64,000 nt of DNA from Clostridia bacterium (lineage in GTDB: Bacteria; Bacillota; Clostridia; Oscillospirales; Acutalibacteraceae), in NCBI GenBank assembly GCA_017416285.1, contig JAFQCU010000036.1, positions 1 to 64,000 on the forward strand, in the 5' to 3' direction. A program made the position numbers and the translations under genes. Positions within the stretch are counted from its first letter, which is position 1. Every line of letters starts with the position of its first letter. The notes below the pieces were generated by a model. It ran no database searches and had not been told where the DNA came from. It was given only the letters and a program-made list of their open reading frames with translations. Positions 62,721 to 64,000 of the stretch are shown piece after piece.

Positions 62721-63671
62721 ATGAAGTTTAATATATTAATGCCGGCTTATAATGCCGCAAATGACATTGATAAGGCTATAAAGAGCGTGCTTGAGCAAAC
62801 TTTTAAAAATTTCTGTTTAATTATTGTAAATGATGGATCTACTGATAACACATCTGAAATATTAAACAAGTTTTCTAACGAAAATCGAATCAAAATCATT
62901 TCACAAAGCAATACAGGAATTGCGGGAGCTTATAAAAAAGCATTTGAATATATAGATGGCGATTATGTAATGTTTTTAGATAGTGATGATGCACTTGTAT
63001 CAAATGCTTTAGAAGAAATATCAGAAATTATTGAGCAAACACAATCGGATATTGTGCAGTTTGGGATATCGTATTTTGATGAAAATTGGTCACACAAATG
63101 GGATCTTATTTTTCCTGATAAAGAAATTACTTCTAATAAAAAAATTATGTTGGATTATTTTCAAGGATTAAACGATGGCAGTAACAGACCAAATTTGGGT
63201 ATAAGAGCGTATAAGGCAAATCTTATTTCTAATTTTATATTTCCGCCAATTGGTTCTTTGGGGATAGATGAAATATTAAATCTTTTTGCTATGACGCAAT
63301 GTAATAAAATTACTTTTATTTCAAAACAATTTTATCTCTGTCAACAACGCATAAATTCCGTATCGAGAATAAAACCGTCACAACAAAAGGTGTCTGGCAT
63401 TTTACTTTCTCAAAAAGAAATGGAAAAGATTTTGATTCCGCAGCATTCTGAATTTATGGATTTGCTTTATATAAAATTTATTAAATTTTATATAAGTCAT
63501 CTAAATATAATAAAAAAAATGCCCACATATAAAACTTATCAAGAAGACTTTGAGCGTCATATTTCAATAGTGAAAAACTCTTCAAGAATACAACTGAACA
63601 TGAAACTTAAATTGCGAATATCACTTCTTGTCAACTTTCCATTTTTATCAACTATATTATCAAGAAATTAG
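62721..63671 (+). CDS. GT2-family glycosyltransferase
   Basis: 316 residues, GT-A fold: FNILMPAYNAANDIDKAIKS, VNDGSTDNTSEIL and MFLDSDDALVSNA. AT-rich gene in the same operon. C-terminal half has no recognised domain. Confidence 0.88.
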   Translation: MKFNILMPAYNAANDIDKAIKSVLEQTFKNFCLIIVNDGSTDNTSEILNKFSNENRIKIISQSNTGIAGAYKKAFEYIDGDYVMFLDSDDALVSNALEEISEIIEQTQSDIVQFGISYFDENWSHKWDLIFPDKEITSNKKIMLDYFQGLNDGSNRPNLGIRAYKANLISNFIFPPIGSLGIDEILNLFAMTQCNKITFISKQFYLCQQRINSVSRIKPSQQKVSGILLSQKEMEKILIPQHSEFMDLLYIKFIKFYISHLNIIKKMPTYKTYQEDFERHISIVKNSSRIQLNMKLKLRISLLVNFPFLSTILSRN

Positions 63672-63688
63672 TCAGGAGGATATATAAA

Positions 63689-64000
63689 ATGATTCCGTTA
63701 GTAAAAACACATATTGCTCCACCCGAAGAAATGATGCCAGCAATTGAAAAAATTCTTTATAGCGGTTATATTGCCGAAGGACAAGCTGTGTATGATTTTG
63801 AAGAACGATTTGGTAAATATGTAAAAAACCCTTTGACACTTGCGCTAAATTCAGGTACCGCAGCGCTTCACATTGCATTATTGTTGTTAAATATAGGCCC
63901 TGGAGATGAAGTTATTAGCACCGCTCTTACTGCTGAGCCTACTAATACTACAATTGCTCTTACTGGTGCAAAAATTGTTTGGGCAGATATCGATCCACAA
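63689..64000 (+). CDS. DegT/DnrJ/EryC1/StrS aminotransferase, 5' part (cut by window end)
   Basis: First 104 codons, beginning MIPLVKTHIAPPEEMMPAI after an AGGAGGATAT site. The family blocks SGYIAEGQAVYDFEERFG, LNSGTAALHIALLLL and GPGDEVISTALTAEPTNT are present. It would make a UDP-linked amino sugar by PLP-dependent transamination. Catalytic Lys lies beyond the window. Confidence 0.92.
   Translation, partial: MIPLVKTHIAPPEEMMPAIEKILYSGYIAEGQAVYDFEERFGKYVKNPLTLALNSGTAALHIALLLLNIGPGDEVISTALTAEPTNTTIALTGAKIVWADIDPQ

Noticed and set aside
1..64000. CRISPR array, tRNA or rRNA genes, intact transposase
   Set aside because: No regularly spaced repeats, no cloverleaf or rRNA-like segment, and no transposase frame were recognised by eye; a covariance search for RNAs would be needed to be certain.

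Overview
The window looks like chromosomal DNA of a low-GC, Gram-positive anaerobe of class Clostridia, probably Oscillospiraceae/Ruminococcaceae-like. This is an inference. It rests on tightly packed operons with TAATG or ATGA overlaps, strong AGGAGG-type ribosome binding sites, frequent TTG and GTG starts, the gene orders yqhQ-prmC-recA-recX-rimO-pgsA-cysE-cysS and tig-clpP-clpX, a PdaB-like polysaccharide deacetylase, an LCP protein and an EpsG-type polymerase. No rRNA, tRNA, CRISPR array or intact transposase gene was seen.

Layout. 1-4.2 kb: 3' end of tuf, then three RNA methyltransferase genes (rsmE, an RsmF-like m5C enzyme, a TrmH/SpoU enzyme) and a 38-aa membrane peptide. 4.2-7.6 kb: accessory pocket. 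It holds a divergent pair (small DNA-binding-like protein and 7-cysteine protein) around a perfect 32-nt palindrome, a DUF3970-like gene, a chimeric gene made from a duplicated deacetylase 3' end, a zinc-ribbon protein, the intact deacetylase, and a 56-aa small protein whose consensus promoter carries a Gram-positive LexA-type box. 7.6-8.4 kb: PqqD-like protein plus S26 peptidase. 8.5-23.5 kb: a long run of forward genes beginning with a lipoprotein and two-component system, then yqhQ, prmC, recA, recX, rimO, pgsA, cysE, cysS, trmN6-like, rsmI, an LCP protein and plsC.

23.5-32.6 kb (minus strand): SGNH-hydrolase lipoprotein, GH13 amylase with glycogen phosphorylase, a 52-aa membrane protein, cardiolipin synthase and a membrane protein of unknown role. 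32.7-49.5 kb (mostly plus): a membrane protein, the paired M16 proteins YmfF/YmfH, lgt, folD, a GT2 glycosyltransferase, rplS with a structured leader, lepB, rbgA, rnhB, yraN, an M19 dipeptidase, thrC, a DUF1540 protein, a phosphoesterase, tig, clpP and clpX. 49.7-51.3 kb: a GH78 rhamnosidase pseudogene with an internal deletion and frame change.

51.4-64 kb: one long, more AT-rich surface-polysaccharide operon behind a TTGACC-17-TATAAT promoter. It encodes ATP-grasp and HAD proteins, GT4 and GT2 glycosyltransferases, a hexapeptide acetyltransferase, a P-loop kinase-like protein, a pyruvyltransferase, an F420-hydrogenase-beta-like iron-sulfur protein, a flippase, an EpsG-type polymerase, another GT2 enzyme and the start of a DegT-type aminotransferase that runs off the window. 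The products should build, decorate, flip and polymerise a repeat unit; the upstream LCP protein could attach such a polymer to the wall.

The most novel-looking items are the LexA-box small protein, the two-gene PqqD/S26-peptidase operon, the palindrome-controlled divergent pair and the chimeric deacetylase duplication.
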